DNA from: Denitrobaculum tricleocarpae
GTDB taxonomy: Bacteria; Pseudomonadota; Alphaproteobacteria; Kiloniellales; Kiloniellaceae
Direction of reading: 5' to 3'
Length of the DNA: 64,000 bases
Assembly: GCF_007004665.1 (NCBI RefSeq)
Contig: NZ_ML660056.1
Span: 372,001-436,000, forward strand
Of the stretch, positions 17,597 to 27,788 are shown one piece after another. The number at the start of each line of letters is the position of its first letter. Position 1 is the stretch's first letter. Position numbers and translations under genes: made by a program. The notes under the pieces are model-generated. The model was given only the letters and a program-made list of their open reading frames with translations, had not been told where the DNA came from and did no database searches.

Positions 17597-20467
17597 ATGA
17601 CCAGACAATCCGACCCCGTTATCTCGGTGCGCGGCGCACGCGAACATAATCTGAAGAATGTCAGTATTGATCTGCCGCGCGATCAACTCGTGGTGATCAC
17701 GGGTTTGAGCGGTTCCGGAAAATCGTCGCTCGCTTTCGATACAATCTATGCCGAAGGGCAGCGGCGCTACGTGGAGTCGCTTTCGGCCTACGCCCGGCAG
17801 TTCCTCGAGATGATGCAAAAACCGGATGTCGATTCCATCGACGGCCTGTCGCCCGCCATTTCGATCGAACAGAAAACCACCTCGAAGAATCCGCGCTCGA
17901 CAGTCGGCACGGTGACCGAGATCTATGACTATCTGCGTTTGCTCTTTGCACGGGTCGGGATTCCCTACTCCCCCGCAACAGGCCTGCCGATCGAAAGCCA
18001 GACCGTCAGCCAGATGGTGGACCGGGTAATGGAGATGCCGGAAGGCAGCCGCCTCTATCTGCTGGCGCCGATCGTGCGTGGCCGGAAGGGAGAATACCGC
18101 AAGGAACTGGCCGAGCTGCAGAAGCGGGGTTTCCAAAGGGTCAAAATCGACGGCGAACTGCACGAGATTGCCGAAGCCCCTGCCCTGGACAAAAAGCGCA
18201 AGCACGATATCGAGGTCGTGGTTGACCGACTTGTCGTCCGCGAGGACATCGAATCGCGACTGGCGGACAGCTTTGAAACCGCCCTGGAACTGGCGGATGG
18301 CATTGCCTACACGGAAAATGCCGACGGGGGAGAGCGCACGGTCTTTTCAGCGCGCTTTGCCTGCCCCGTTTCAGGTTTTACGATCGATGAGATTGAACCA
18401 AGGCTCTTTTCTTTCAACAATCCCTTCGGAGCCTGCTCCGCCTGCGATGGGCTCGGTATCGAGATGTTCTTCGATCCGGATCTCAGTGTGCCGGACCAGG
18501 GAAAGTCGCTGGCAGAGGGCGCTGTAGCCCCCTGGTCCTCGACAACGGCGCAGTACTACAAGCAGACCCTCGATTCCATTGCGCGTCACTATGGTGTTTC
18601 GACCCGCACGGCCTGGCGGGAGCTGCCGGAGAAAGTCCGCGATACGATCCTGAACGGTTCCGGAAAAGAACCGATCACCATGCGTTATGATGATGGTCTG
18701 CGGACCTATGAAACCTCAAAAGCCTTCGAGGGCGTTTTGCCGAATATGGCCCGGCGCTGGCGCGAGACCGACAGCGACTGGGTGCGTGAGGAGCTCTCGA
18801 AGTATCAGGCCACCCAGGCCTGTGACGCCTGTCACGGTCATCGCCTGAAGCCCGAAACTCTGGCCGTAAAAATTGCCGGTTTGCACATCGGTGAAGCTTC
18901 TCAGTTCTCCGTGGCGGACGCAGCCCAGTGGTTTGACGGCCTCCATGAAAAGTTGAGTGCGAAACAGCAGGAGATCGCCGCGCGGATCCTGAAGGAAATC
19001 AACGAGCGGCTGCGCTTTCTCGTCGATGTGGGCCTGGAGTACCTCACCCTCAGTCGGGGCTCCGCCACTCTGTCCGGCGGGGAAAGTCAGCGGATCCGGC
19101 TGGCCTCTCAGATCGGGTCCGGCCTGACCGGTGTTCTCTACGTTCTGGACGAACCCTCCATCGGTTTGCATCAGCGCGATAACGCTCGTTTGCTGGAGAC
19201 CCTCAAACGCCTGCGGGATCTGGGCAACACCGTCATTGTCGTCGAGCACGACGAAGATGCGATCCGCACGGCGGACTATCTGGTGGATATGGGACCAAAG
19301 GCCGGGACTCACGGCGGCGAAGTCGTGGCCCAGGGTAAGCCGGAAGAAGTTATGGCGGCCAAAGGCAGCCTCACAGCTGATTATTTGACCGGCCGGCGTA
19401 TGATCGAGGTGCCTCAGACCCGGCGCAAAGGCCGGAAACGCCAGGTCTTGAGCGTAAAATCGGCCAGTGCCAATAACCTGCAGGACGTCAGTGTCAGCAT
19501 CCCGCTGGGCACCTTCTCGTGCGTTACCGGTGTCTCAGGCAGCGGTAAGTCAACCCTGATCATTGAAACTCTGTTCAAAGCGGTGGCGCGGCGTCTTCAC
19601 AATACCAAGGATACGCCCAGCAAACATGAATCCATTGAGGGACTGCAATTCCTCGACAAGGTGATCGATATCGACCAATCGCCGATCGGACGTACCCCGC
19701 GCTCGAACCCCGCCACCTACACCGGCTGTTTCACGCCGATCCGGGAATGGTTCGCGGGCCTTCCCGAGGCTAACGCGCGTGGCTACAAACCCGGCCGTTT
19801 CTCCTTCAACGTCAAGGGCGGACGCTGCGAGGCCTGTCAGGGCGACGGCATGATCAAGATCGAGATGCACTTCCTGCCCGACGTCTACGTCCAATGCGAC
19901 GTTTGTAAGGGCAAGCGCTACAATCGCGAAACCCTTGAGATCGTCTTTAAGGGCAAGTCCATTTCCGATGTTCTGGATATGACCGTCGACGAGGGTGTGG
20001 AGTTCTTTAAGGCGGTTCCGGCGATCCGCAACAAGCTGGAAACTCTCGCTCGGGTCGGTCTCGGCTATATCCATGTGGGCCAGGCCGCGACCACGCTCTC
20101 CGGCGGCGAGGCACAGCGCGTCAAGCTTGCGAAGGAGCTCTCCCGGAAGGCAACCGGTCGCACACTTTACATTCTGGACGAACCCACCACGGGCCTGCAC
20201 TTCGAAGACGTCCGCAAGCTGCTGGAAGTCCTTCAGGCTCTTGTCGAACAAGGCAACACCGTACTCGTCATCGAGCACAATCTCGAGGTCATCAAGGTCG
20301 CAGACTGGATCGTCGATCTGGGCCCCGAAGGCGGCGACAAGGGCGGGCGCATCGTGGCCAGCGGCACGCCCGAGGAGGTCGCCGAGGTCGCGGAGAGCTT
20401 CACCGGGCAATACCTGGCGCCCTACCTGAACGGCACCGCCACGCAAACCCGCCAGAAAAGCGCATGA
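17597..20467 (+). CDS. uvrA: Excinuclease ABC subunit UvrA
   Basis: A 956-residue damage-recognition ATPase of nucleotide excision repair with two ABC modules. Walker A motifs are GLSGSGKSS and GVSGSGKST, and the signatures are [12 protein letters not shown] and [12 protein letters not shown]. The C-terminal zinc module is intact (CEACQGDG ... CDVCKGKR). In the first zinc module the second cysteine is Ser259 (CPVSGFT), while the later pair CSAC is present. The gene ends in a 4-nt overlap with a GNAT gene. A LexA-like box lies upstream. Confidence 0.98.
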   Translation: MTRQSDPVISVRGAREHNLKNVSIDLPRDQLVVITGLSGSGKSSLAFDTIYAEGQRRYVESLSAYARQFLEMMQKPDVDSIDGLSPAISIEQKTTSKNPRSTVGTVTEIYDYLRLLFARVGIPYSPATGLPIESQTVSQMVDRVMEMPEGSRLYLLAPIVRGRKGEYRKELAELQKRGFQRVKIDGELHEIAEAPALDKKRKHDIEVVVDRLVVREDIESRLADSFETALELADGIAYTENADGGERTVFSARFACPVSGFTIDEIEPRLFSFNNPFGACSACDGLGIEMFFDPDLSVPDQGKSLAEGAVAPWSSTTAQYYKQTLDSIARHYGVSTRTAWRELPEKVRDTILNGSGKEPITMRYDDGLRTYETSKAFEGVLPNMARRWRETDSDWVREELSKYQATQACDACHGHRLKPETLAVKIAGLHIGEASQFSVADAAQWFDGLHEKLSAKQQEIAARILKEINERLRFLVDVGLEYLTLSRGSATLSGGESQRIRLASQIGSGLTGVLYVLDEPSIGLHQRDNARLLETLKRLRDLGNTVIVVEHDEDAIRTADYLVDMGPKAGTHGGEVVAQGKPEEVMAAKGSLTADYLTGRRMIEVPQTRRKGRKRQVLSVKSASANNLQDVSVSIPLGTFSCVTGVSGSGKSTLIIETLFKAVARRLHNTKDTPSKHESIEGLQFLDKVIDIDQSPIGRTPRSNPATYTGCFTPIREWFAGLPEANARGYKPGRFSFNVKGGRCEACQGDGMIKIEMHFLPDVYVQCDVCKGKRYNRETLEIVFKGKSISDVLDMTVDEGVEFFKAVPAIRNKLETLARVGLGYIHVGQAATTLSGGEAQRVKLAKELSRKATGRTLYILDEPTTGLHFEDVRKLLEVLQALVEQGNTVLVIEHNLEVIKVADWIVDLGPEGGDKGGRIVASGTPEEVAEVAESFTGQYLAPYLNGTATQTRQKSA

Positions 20468-20967
20468 CGGCCGTCGGTTTTTCATTCCGCCTCGCAGGCG
20501 GGGACGACTTTGAAGCCGTTGGCGAGCTTTTCTATCTCTGCGACCTCCACTATTGGGGTGATGATGCGCCATCGGCCGAGGCAATGCGCGCGCACGTGCG
20601 CGACCGCGTGCTCGTGCCGAACGCCACCACCGAGATCCTTCTGATCGAGCGGGATGGTAAAGCCCTTGGTTTCGCCAGCTTCAGCGTGCTCTATCCCGCG
20701 CCGGATCTTGGCGCTGCGCTCTATCTGAAGGACCTGTTCACCCGCGCGGAAACACGGGGTCAGGGGGCGGGTGAAGCCCTGATGCGTGCCCTGGCGGGGA
20801 TTGCGGTCGATCGCGGCTGCTGCCGCTTCGACTGGACCGCAGAAGACCATAACCCCCGTGCCATGACCTTTTATGAGAACCTGGGCGCGCGGCGGGTGAC
20901 TGAAAAAGTCTATTACCGCTTCGATGGCGATCGTCTAAAAGACTTCGCGAGAAATTCAGGTAAGTAA
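20464..20967 (+). CDS. GNAT-family N-acetyltransferase
   Basis: A 167-residue acetyltransferase whose ATG overlaps the uvrA stop (ATGA), so it is co-translated with uvrA. The acetyl-CoA motif is [13 protein letters not shown] and the C-terminal part [16 protein letters not shown] is typical GNAT. The acceptor is unknown. Its coupling to uvrA may be incidental. Confidence 0.85.
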   Translation: MTAVGFSFRLAGGDDFEAVGELFYLCDLHYWGDDAPSAEAMRAHVRDRVLVPNATTEILLIERDGKALGFASFSVLYPAPDLGAALYLKDLFTRAETRGQGAGEALMRALAGIAVDRGCCRFDWTAEDHNPRAMTFYENLGARRVTEKVYYRFDGDRLKDFARNSGK

Positions 20968-21118
20968 CACCACACTGCCTTTCCCAAACCTGCGGATGTC
21001 AGATGGATTGCGGTCTGGTTTCATCCCTTCGACGGCTTAAAATTCTAGATTGAAATTATTCTGCTGCTAAGCTCCCAACCTGCTTGAGATTTTCAGACTA
21101 TCTTAAAGGGCTCCTTGG

Positions 21119-22111
21119 ATGCGGCGTTCGTTACTCTTTTTCATCTTTATCTCGGGTGTGCTGAGCGCCTGTGCACAGACACAGCAGCAACCTTCCAAAC
21201 AGACGGATCCTGAAACCGGGCCCTTTCTGATCGGAACCGGTAACAAAGCGGGCCTGTACCATTTCCTCGGACAGGAAATCTGCCGAAGTTACGGGCAGGC
21301 CGTTGCTGTTGTCTCTTCACCCTGTGACACGCTGGTCCAGGGCAATGCAGAGGCAAAACTGAGATTACTGGAGAATCGCATCCTCGATTTGGCGATTGTG
21401 CATTCCGCCTGGGCGCAATCCGCCGCCAATGGCATTGGCTCCTTCACGAACACGGGGCCAATGAACGATCTTCGCGCGGTGATCTCCTTCTACCCGCAGC
21501 CTTTAAGCATTGTCGTAAAACGGAATTCGGGTGTGGAAGAGCTTGGCCAACTTGCGACTGCCCGGCTCGTCACTTCGTCGATCAGTTACAATGATGCGAC
21601 CTTCAAAATTCTGCGCAACCTGAAGGGCTGGACGGACAGCAGCTTTGCGTCGCTAGAGAAAGTAAAGTCCACACGCACAGCCCTGGATAGCTTCTGCAAT
21701 GGCGAAGCGAATGCGATGCTGGCAACCTACGAACATCCGAGCGGGATCATTCGGAAGGCCACGGCAGAATGCGGCGGCAGGCTTTTACCCGTTGAATTCC
21801 CGGAGAAAGCAGACGAGATCACGGGAAACCCAGCCCTTGCCGAGGCATCGGTCCCCGCGAAGATGTACGTGGGCCAGGCCGCGAGTATCTCGACGTTCGG
21901 TCATCGCACCGTGCTCGTCGCGCGCAGCGATACACCGGACAGTGTCATTGAAGCTGTGGTAACCTCTGTTTTGGACGACCTCGCGAACCTCAAAGGCAAG
22001 CATCCGGCGTTCCTTGAACTTAACGCCCGTGAGATGGCGAGCGAAGGTCTGGCCATTCCACTGCACCCGGCGGCCGAGGCCATCTACCGCGAACGCAGAC
22101 TCTTGCCGTAG
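21119..22111 (+). CDS. TAXI-family solute-binding lipoprotein
   Basis: A 330-residue protein with a lipoprotein signal (lipobox LSAC, Cys18). The rest is a TAXI (TRAP-associated extracytoplasmic) binding protein: an early GTGNKAGLYHFLGQEICR motif and an AIVHSAWAQSAANG segment in the ligand cleft. No TRAP permease subunit lies nearby. It either serves a distant permease or acts as a sensor. A second TAXI protein is at the right end of the window. Confidence 0.85.
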   Translation: MRRSLLFFIFISGVLSACAQTQQQPSKQTDPETGPFLIGTGNKAGLYHFLGQEICRSYGQAVAVVSSPCDTLVQGNAEAKLRLLENRILDLAIVHSAWAQSAANGIGSFTNTGPMNDLRAVISFYPQPLSIVVKRNSGVEELGQLATARLVTSSISYNDATFKILRNLKGWTDSSFASLEKVKSTRTALDSFCNGEANAMLATYEHPSGIIRKATAECGGRLLPVEFPEKADEITGNPALAEASVPAKMYVGQAASISTFGHRTVLVARSDTPDSVIEAVVTSVLDDLANLKGKHPAFLELNAREMASEGLAIPLHPAAEAIYRERRLLP

Positions 22112-22174
22112 GAACGCGAAAAAAGCCTGCTTTTCGCTCTGTCCGCCGCCCTTTGCTTGGAGTATCTTCCGGCT

Positions 22175-23548
22175 ATGACAGGTAAAGACATAAAACCCAT
22201 CCACGTGGTGGGCGGCGGAATGGCCGGCAGCGAAGCTGCCTGGCAGATTGCCGAAGCGGGCGTGCCGGTGGTTTTGCACGAAATGCGCCCGGTGGTGAAG
22301 ACCGACGCCCACTCGACCGAGGGCCTTGCGGAACTCGTCTGCTCCAACTCCTTCCGCTCCGACGACGCCATGAACAATGCCGTCGGTCTGTTGCATGAGG
22401 AGATGCGGCGGTTGGGCTCACTCATCATGTCCGCAGGTGACGCCCATAAGCTGCCCGCGGGCGGGGCCTTAGCGGTCGACCGTGACGCCTTCTCGCAGGA
22501 AGTGACCCGTCGGTTGGAGGCGCATCCACTGGTCAAGATCGAGCGTGAGGAAATCGGGGGTATACCACCCGAGGACTGGGACTCGGTGATCCTGGCGACC
22601 GGGCCCCTCACCTCGCCGGATCTGGCCGGCGCGATCGGTAAACTGACCGGCGAGGAATACCTGGCCTTCTTCGACGCGATCGCGCCGATTGTCTACAAAG
22701 ACTCGATTGATTTCGACAAGGCCTGGTTTCAGTCCCGCTATGACAAAGTGGGTCCCGAAGGTGACGGCGCCGACTACATCAACTGCGCTCTCACGCAGGA
22801 GGGCTACGAGACCTTCATCACCGATTTGATCGAGGGTGAAAAGACCGACTTCAAGGAATGGGAATCTTCGACCCCCTATTTCGAGGGCTGCCTGCCGATC
22901 GAGGTAATGGCTGAACGCGGCCGCGAGACCCTGCGCTTCGGTCCCATGAAACCGGTCGGACTGCAGGATCCGCGCAGTGACAGCCGTCCCCATGCTGTTG
23001 TACAGCTGCGGCAAGACAATGCGCTTGGGACCCTCTACAACATTGTCGGCTTCCAAACCAAACTGAAGTACGCCGAGCAGGTCCGGGTTTTCCGATCGAT
23101 ACCGGGGCTCGAGAACGCTGAGTTCGCGCGGCTGGGCGGCCTGCACCGGAACACCTTTATCAATTCGCCGCGTCTTTTGGACGGCAGCATGCGTTTGAAA
23201 CCCTCCCCGCGGATTCGCTTTGCCGGTCAGATCACCGGCGTTGAAGGCTACGTTGAAAGCGCCGCGACGGGCCTGCTTGCCGGGCGTTTTGCGGCTGCGG
23301 AACGACGCGGGGACGAAATGGTTCCTCCCCCGCCGACCACCGCACATGGCGCTCTGCTCTCGCACATTACCGGCGGTGCCGATGCTAAGACCTTCCAACC
23401 GATGAACGTCAACTTCGGGCTTTTTCCGCCACTGGAGAAGGTAGAAGGCAAGAAGATCAAGAAGAAGGAGCGCAAGCCGGCCATGGCGCAGCGTGCCCTC
23501 GATGATCTGGCGGACTGGTGCGCCAGAAGCACGTCAAGGGCTGCCTGA
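22175..23548 (+). CDS. trmFO: Methylenetetrahydrofolate--tRNA (uracil-5-)-methyltransferase
   Basis: A 457-residue FAD enzyme that makes m5U54 in the T-loop of tRNA with methylenetetrahydrofolate as carbon donor. The N-terminal dinucleotide fold [18 protein letters not shown] and the family segments [21 protein letters not shown] and [20 protein letters not shown] are all present. ATG at 22175 is chosen, with GGAG 13 nt upstream; a TTG six codons earlier would add residues not seen in the family. A strong terminator follows. Confidence 0.96.
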   Translation: MTGKDIKPIHVVGGGMAGSEAAWQIAEAGVPVVLHEMRPVVKTDAHSTEGLAELVCSNSFRSDDAMNNAVGLLHEEMRRLGSLIMSAGDAHKLPAGGALAVDRDAFSQEVTRRLEAHPLVKIEREEIGGIPPEDWDSVILATGPLTSPDLAGAIGKLTGEEYLAFFDAIAPIVYKDSIDFDKAWFQSRYDKVGPEGDGADYINCALTQEGYETFITDLIEGEKTDFKEWESSTPYFEGCLPIEVMAERGRETLRFGPMKPVGLQDPRSDSRPHAVVQLRQDNALGTLYNIVGFQTKLKYAEQVRVFRSIPGLENAEFARLGGLHRNTFINSPRLLDGSMRLKPSPRIRFAGQITGVEGYVESAATGLLAGRFAAAERRGDEMVPPPPTTAHGALLSHITGGADAKTFQPMNVNFGLFPPLEKVEGKKIKKKERKPAMAQRALDDLADWCARSTSRAA

Positions 23549-23712
23549 TCACGGTGCCGGTACAGCCGGATTCGCCATCATGCCGCACTCCTGCATTGCA
23601 TTCGTGCGGTTTCTCGGGTTCTCGCCGGCGCTTTTTCCCTGTAGTTCAGTACTTGCGAGTGCGCTCTAGAAGGTCTTTTTTTAGAGTAGGTTTACATCCC
23701 CCAGCACTCGTA

Positions 23713-23754
23713 GGCGGGCGGCCGTCGGGCGGCGTTTAGCCGCCCGCCTTTTTT
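23713..23754 (+). terminator. Intrinsic terminator after trmFO
   Basis: A 10-bp GC-rich stem GGCGGGCGGC / GCCGCCCGCC followed immediately by six T. This is a clear rho-independent terminator for the plus strand. Confidence 0.9.
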
Positions 23755-23847
23755 AAAGATCTCTCTTCAAAGCTTTCAAATTTCTGCGGTTGAAAAAGTG
23801 GGCATTCTACAGCTGGGCTGTCTTCGTTCCGGGAACGCTTGCGCGGT

Positions 23848-24693
23848 CTAAAAGCGGCAAAGCAGATAAGCGATGAAGACCTTTAGGGCCAGGCCATGGT
23901 TGGGTCCCTGCGCATTTGGATCAAATGGGTCCCATCCGCAACGCGCAAGGTTGGTAAGATGCTGTTGAGCGACTGTGGCCGGTAGAAGAGCCGCAAGCGT
24001 TGCGCGACTGAAATGCTTTCTGGCTTCGCGCGCGGCCTTCAAGTGACCCTTCGCCTGCTTCGCGATTTCCTTCGTGATCTTAACAATAGCATCGTTGCGG
24101 CGGAGTTCGAAAAGATCGCTTCGCTGCAGGCCATATTGGTCCATCAATGCGCGGGGCAGGAAAATGCGCTTTTGCGCCGCGTGAAAGGGAATTGCCCTTA
24201 AAAGACCGATCATGGCCCAAGCCGTGCCGACCTGTTCCGCAGCCTGTAGTGCGATTTCCTCGCGCACGCCCAGGATCATAGCCGCTAGCCTGCTCACTGT
24301 GCCGGAAGTCCCCCCCGCATAGGTCTCGAAGGCCTCGAAATTATCCAAGGGGGTATCCTCGAGATCCAGCTCCCGGCAATCGATGATTCGATCGAAGAGC
24401 TCCCGCGGAAGGGCGTACTCATGCACTGCGGTGGCCAGAGGCTCGACAACCGCATGTTTACGCAGTGTTCCGGCGTAGATGCCGTCAAGAGCTTCCCGCC
24501 ACCATTGCAGCCGTATCCGGCCCAGCATCGCTTCGCTCACCACCTCTGCGGTTTTGGCGATCTCCAGATTAAAGGCGTAGAGCGCAAAAAGCGCCTCCCG
24601 GTGTGTCGAGGGCGCGAAAAGTGAGGTGAGAAAACGTTCGCGGTCGTGCGTCCGTACCTCTTGGCCACAATAGGAAAGCGAAGCCGCCGTCAT
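23848..24693 (-). CDS. Squalene/phytoene synthase-fold protein, NDUFAF6-like
   Basis: A 281-residue all-helical protein of the squalene/phytoene synthase fold (VSEAMLGRIRLQWWREAL, GGTSGTVSRLAAMIL, GTAWAMIGLLRAIPFHA). The first aspartate-rich substrate motif of true prenyl synthases (DDxxD type) is absent; the corresponding place reads EIAKTAEVVSE. This is the pattern of the mitochondrial complex I assembly factor NDUFAF6 and its alphaproteobacterial relatives. The gene lies near an NDUFAF3-like gene and secDF, which fits that reading. I prefer an assembly role over terpenoid synthesis. No other carotenoid or hopanoid genes are nearby. Confidence 0.75.
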   Translation of the reverse strand: MTAASLSYCGQEVRTHDRERFLTSLFAPSTHREALFALYAFNLEIAKTAEVVSEAMLGRIRLQWWREALDGIYAGTLRKHAVVEPLATAVHEYALPRELFDRIIDCRELDLEDTPLDNFEAFETYAGGTSGTVSRLAAMILGVREEIALQAAEQVGTAWAMIGLLRAIPFHAAQKRIFLPRALMDQYGLQRSDLFELRRNDAIVKITKEIAKQAKGHLKAAREARKHFSRATLAALLPATVAQQHLTNLARCGWDPFDPNAQGPNHGLALKVFIAYLLCRF

Positions 24694-24822
24694 CGAAAAT
24701 TTCGCTGTGCTGAGAACATCGGGCGACTATAGGCAAAGCTGCTTCAGGCGCAATGGACAAGCTGTGCTCGGACAACGCCTAGGGAACCAAACACCAAGTT
24801 TTAGAATTATTACCATTAACAA

Positions 24823-24850
24823 TTGACGGACACGGCACGGGCGCTATCTT
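24823..24850 (+). promoter_or_regulatory. Probable sodB promoter
   Basis: TTGACG and TATCTT are spaced by 16 nt, about 83 nt before the sodB start. Just upstream, TTTAGAA (24800-24806) matches one half of the rhizobial Irr iron-control element, but its second half is missing, so iron control is only a possibility. Confidence 0.45.
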
Positions 24851-24932
24851 CCTATCAAGTTTCCTTAACGATAGACGAGTGGGTCTATCTTCAGCAAATC
24901 AGCTAACGAGCAGATACAAGGAGTGCATAAGC

Positions 24933-25532
24933 ATGGCTTTCGAGCTTCCTCCCCTTCCCTATGCCGACAACGCTTTGGAGCCGCATTACTCCGCGAATAC
25001 CTTCAGCTTCCATCACGCCAAGCACCACAATGCCTACGTGGTCAATCTGAACAACCTGATCGGTGACTCGGATTTGGCCGGTAAGTCGCTGGAAGACATC
25101 ATCATGGCGACCGCGAACGACGACAGCAAAGCCGGCGTGTTCAACAATGCGGCCCAGGTCTGGAACCACACCTTCTTCTGGAATTCCATGTCGCCGAACG
25201 GCGGTGGCCGGCCGGGCGGAGCGCTCGCTGCAAAGATCGATGAGGATTTCGGCAGCTTCGATGCCTTCGCGGAAAAATTCAAGGCTTCGGCAACAGGCCG
25301 TTTCGGAAGCGGCTGGACCTTCCTGGTCCTGGACGGCGGCACCCTGAAGATTGTCAACACCCTGAACGCCGGCACGCCCATGACCGACGGCCAGACGGCA
25401 CTGCTGACCATCGACGTCTGGGAGCACGCGTATTACCTCGACTATCAGAATCGCCGCCCGGACTACATCCAGACCTTCCTGGACAAGCTGGCGAACTGGG
25501 ATTTTGCGTCGGCCAACTTCGAAGCGGCCTAA
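24933..25532 (+). CDS. sodB: Superoxide dismutase (Fe/Mn family)
   Basis: A 199-residue cytoplasmic enzyme that dismutates superoxide. Metal ligands are visible in FSFHHAKHH, QVWNHTFFW and the C-terminal DVWEHAYYLDYQNRR. Local residues favour the iron type common in alphaproteobacteria. ATG at 24933 follows AAGGAG with good spacing; a longer frame from 24879 is unlikely. It is a single gene closed by a strong terminator. Confidence 0.95.
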   Translation: MAFELPPLPYADNALEPHYSANTFSFHHAKHHNAYVVNLNNLIGDSDLAGKSLEDIIMATANDDSKAGVFNNAAQVWNHTFFWNSMSPNGGGRPGGALAAKIDEDFGSFDAFAEKFKASATGRFGSGWTFLVLDGGTLKIVNTLNAGTPMTDGQTALLTIDVWEHAYYLDYQNRRPDYIQTFLDKLANWDFASANFEAA

Positions 25533-25620
25533 GAGATTCGCGTCTCTGTTCCTTTGACCTGTTGAGGCTGCGGTAAAGGCTGAAAGTCCCGCGGAACGCG
25601 ATGGATCGGACGGTTGAATG

Positions 25621-25647
25621 AAAAAGGGGGCATTGCCCCCTTTTTTT
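25621..25647 (+). terminator. Intrinsic terminator after sodB
   Basis: GGGGGC-ATT-GCCCCC is followed by seven T and preceded by five A, so it could work in both directions. Confidence 0.85.
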
Positions 25648-25796
25648 GTCTTATGCCTTGAAAGGATTGTATCTTTTTTCGATTTTTTCGCTTCGAAATA
25701 CTGGACGTCTGCGCGTTTTGATCGTACAGGTGCTAAATATGTGTCTTTATTGAGCAATCGGCGGCCTGAAATCGACAGCAACGTGAGGACGTCCCC

Positions 25797-26303
25797 GTGA
25801 CCATTTTCAGAACGATCTTTTTTTGCGCTTCCATGTTTGGCCTGGCGGGCTGTGCCACTGAGCAGGCCTCGAACGAAGTGATCGAGGACCAGTTAAGCGG
25901 TCCCGAATTCAGGACGGTCGAGACCGAGCAGGGTGTCGTGGTGATGCTGGTCAATCCACTTCTCTTTGAATTTGACAGCGACGAATTGACCGACGACTCC
26001 CGGGGTCCCATTGCCTACATCGCGCGCGTTCTCAACACGCCGGGCGTCGTCTCGCGCCAGGTTCACGTCAATGGTTACTCCGACAGTGTCGGCAGCGAAG
26101 AATACAACCTGGCCCTTTCGGAACGCAGAGCCGAAGCGGTGGCCAAGGAACTGGTCTACAATCAGGTCGCGGCGGAACGCGTGCTCTACAACAGCTTCGG
26201 CGAAGCCAATCCCGTCGCCCCGAATGTAACGGACGACGGCACTGACAACCCTGAAGGCCGTACACTCAACCGGCGTGTCGAGATCGTCATCCTGAACCCT
26301 TGA
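25797..26303 (+). CDS. OmpA-family lipoprotein
   Basis: A 168-residue protein started by GTG behind a GAGGA. The lipobox LAGC puts the lipid on Cys19. The C-terminal OmpA-like peptidoglycan-binding domain has NPLLFEFDSDELTDD, VNGYSDSVGSEEYNLALSERRA and NRRVEIVI. It probably links the outer membrane to the wall, like Pal or YiaD. It is not next to tol-pal genes. It converges on the NDUFAF3-like gene. Confidence 0.88.
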   Translation: MTIFRTIFFCASMFGLAGCATEQASNEVIEDQLSGPEFRTVETEQGVVVMLVNPLLFEFDSDELTDDSRGPIAYIARVLNTPGVVSRQVHVNGYSDSVGSEEYNLALSERRAEAVAKELVYNQVAAERVLYNSFGEANPVAPNVTDDGTDNPEGRTLNRRVEIVILNP

Positions 26304-26408
26304 AGCGGCCAAGTCGGGATTCTCCCCGCATGACCGTATTTCCAGCATAGGTTTGTTAGGCGTGACGTCTGCCTCTTTGGAGCGTCAGTGCATTACAAGA
26401 CGACCGGT

Positions 26409-26783
26409 TTATTCGACCGCGATCAGGGCGGCCGCAACCGCCCTGCCTTCGGCGAGAAGGACATTGTAGGTGCGGCAGGCGGCGCCGGTATCCATCGGCT
26501 CGATCCCGATCCCCCTGTCCCGCAGTGCGTTGCGAAGATCCGGTGGCGGCATGAGAAGTTTAGGCCCGCATCCAAGAAGCAACACCTGAACACTCCCTGC
26601 TTCGATCACCGGAGCTAGCGATTCTAGACTGAGTCCGGCAAAGTTCGTGACCGGCCAGGGCTGGCTGCGCTCGGGGAAGACCAGGACGGACCCTTGGAAC
26701 TGCGCGCCACTGACCTTGAACTGCAGGTCGCCATAGCTCTCAACGACCTGCCGGTCTTTGGGCACCGCGAAGGAAATCTCCAT
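26409..26783 (-). CDS. Mth938-like (DUF498) protein, NDUFAF3-like
   Basis: A 124-residue protein with the Mth938/DUF498 fold. The segments PWPVTNFAGLSLESL and VQVLLLGCGPKLLMPP and the C-terminal TYNVLLAEGRAVAAALI are characteristic. The mitochondrial member NDUFAF3 is a complex I assembly factor, and alphaproteobacterial homologues typically follow secF as here (44 nt gap). ATG is preceded by GGGAGGGA. It probably shares the yajC-secD-secF transcript. No enzymatic activity is known for the family. Confidence 0.88.
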   Translation of the reverse strand: MEISFAVPKDRQVVESYGDLQFKVSGAQFQGSVLVFPERSQPWPVTNFAGLSLESLAPVIEAGSVQVLLLGCGPKLLMPPPDLRNALRDRGIGIEPMDTGAACRTYNVLLAEGRAVAAALIAVE

Positions 26784-26827
26784 CTATCCCTCCCAGTCTA
26801 AAGCGACCTGGACCATAGCGCCCCGGA

Positions 26828-27778
26828 TCAGGAAGCCGCCGGTGCTGCGTCGCCGGTCTCATCCTTGTCGTTGCTGCTGGTTACACCAGCCCGGATATTC
26901 ATGAAAGAGAGCATCGGCACTGCCAGAGCAACCGAGGAGTAGGTGCCGATAATGACGCCCCAGATCAGTCCAAGGCTGAACCCGCGAATCACCTCACCAC
27001 CAAAGATAAAGAGCGAGAAGAGGGCCAGAAGCGTGGTGAAAGAGGTCAGGACCGTCCGCGAGAGGGTCCGATTGATCGCCATGTTCAGGACTTCAACGAT
27101 CGGAAGTTTCTTATACTTCCGCAGCTCATCGCGCACGCGGTCGAAAATGACCACCGTATCGTTGATCGAATAGCCGGCAATGGTCAGGACCGCCGCCAAG
27201 GTGGAGAGGTTGAACTCTACTTGCGTTAGCGAGAAGAAGCCTACGGTCGCGATCACGTCATGGACCAGTGCGGTGAGCGCCGCGGCCGAAAAGTGCCATT
27301 CAAAGCGGAACCAGATGTAGAGCCCGATCGCGGCCATGGCGAGAACCGTCGCCAGAAAACCGGCTTGTTTCAGTTCGCCGCCGACTTTTGGCCCGACAAA
27401 TTCAGTCCGCCTGTACTCCTCCACCGTGTCGTTCAGGGCTTCCTTAACGATCTGAATTGCGGCTTCCTGAGCGCCTTCCCCCCCGTCCTGCCGCTGTATG
27501 TTGATCAGAACGTCGGTCGGTGCTCCGAATTCCTGAAGCGTCACTTCCCCGACGTCCAGCGCGGAGAGGCGGCTTCGAAGATCGCCGAGGTCGGCCGGTC
27601 CGTTGGTCCGTACCTCGAGCAGGATACCGCCCCTGAAATCGACGCCGAAGTTCAGGCCGAGGGTTGCGAAGGACACAATCGAGCCCAGCATCAGAAACGC
27701 CGAGAACGCGAGGAACAGCTTGCGTTTCGAGAGAAAGTTCAGCTTGGGGGCAACGGGAAAAGCTTTGATGATTGCCAT
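26828..27778 (-). CDS. secF: Protein translocase subunit SecF
   Basis: A 316-residue inner-membrane protein that with SecD uses the proton gradient to pull proteins out of the Sec channel. It has six membrane helices, the N-terminal NFGVDFRGGILLEV and the later GYSINDTVVIFDRVRDELR that mark SecF. AGGAGG overlaps the secD stop and sits 7 nt before the ATG, so the two genes are coupled. Confidence 0.97.
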   Translation of the reverse strand: MAIIKAFPVAPKLNFLSKRKLFLAFSAFLMLGSIVSFATLGLNFGVDFRGGILLEVRTNGPADLGDLRSRLSALDVGEVTLQEFGAPTDVLINIQRQDGGEGAQEAAIQIVKEALNDTVEEYRRTEFVGPKVGGELKQAGFLATVLAMAAIGLYIWFRFEWHFSAAALTALVHDVIATVGFFSLTQVEFNLSTLAAVLTIAGYSINDTVVIFDRVRDELRKYKKLPIVEVLNMAINRTLSRTVLTSFTTLLALFSLFIFGGEVIRGFSLGLIWGVIIGTYSSVALAVPMLSFMNIRAGVTSSNDKDETGDAAPAAS

Positions 27779-27788
27779 GATACGCCTC

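Noticed and set aside
23848-24693. Carotenoid or hopanoid phytoene/squalene synthase
   Set aside because: The first aspartate-rich motif is missing and no other terpenoid gene is nearby; the NDUFAF6-like reading fits better.
24800-24816. Irr-type iron control element upstream of sodB
   Set aside because: Only one half-site (TTTAGAA) matches; the other half is absent, so it is mentioned only as a possibility.
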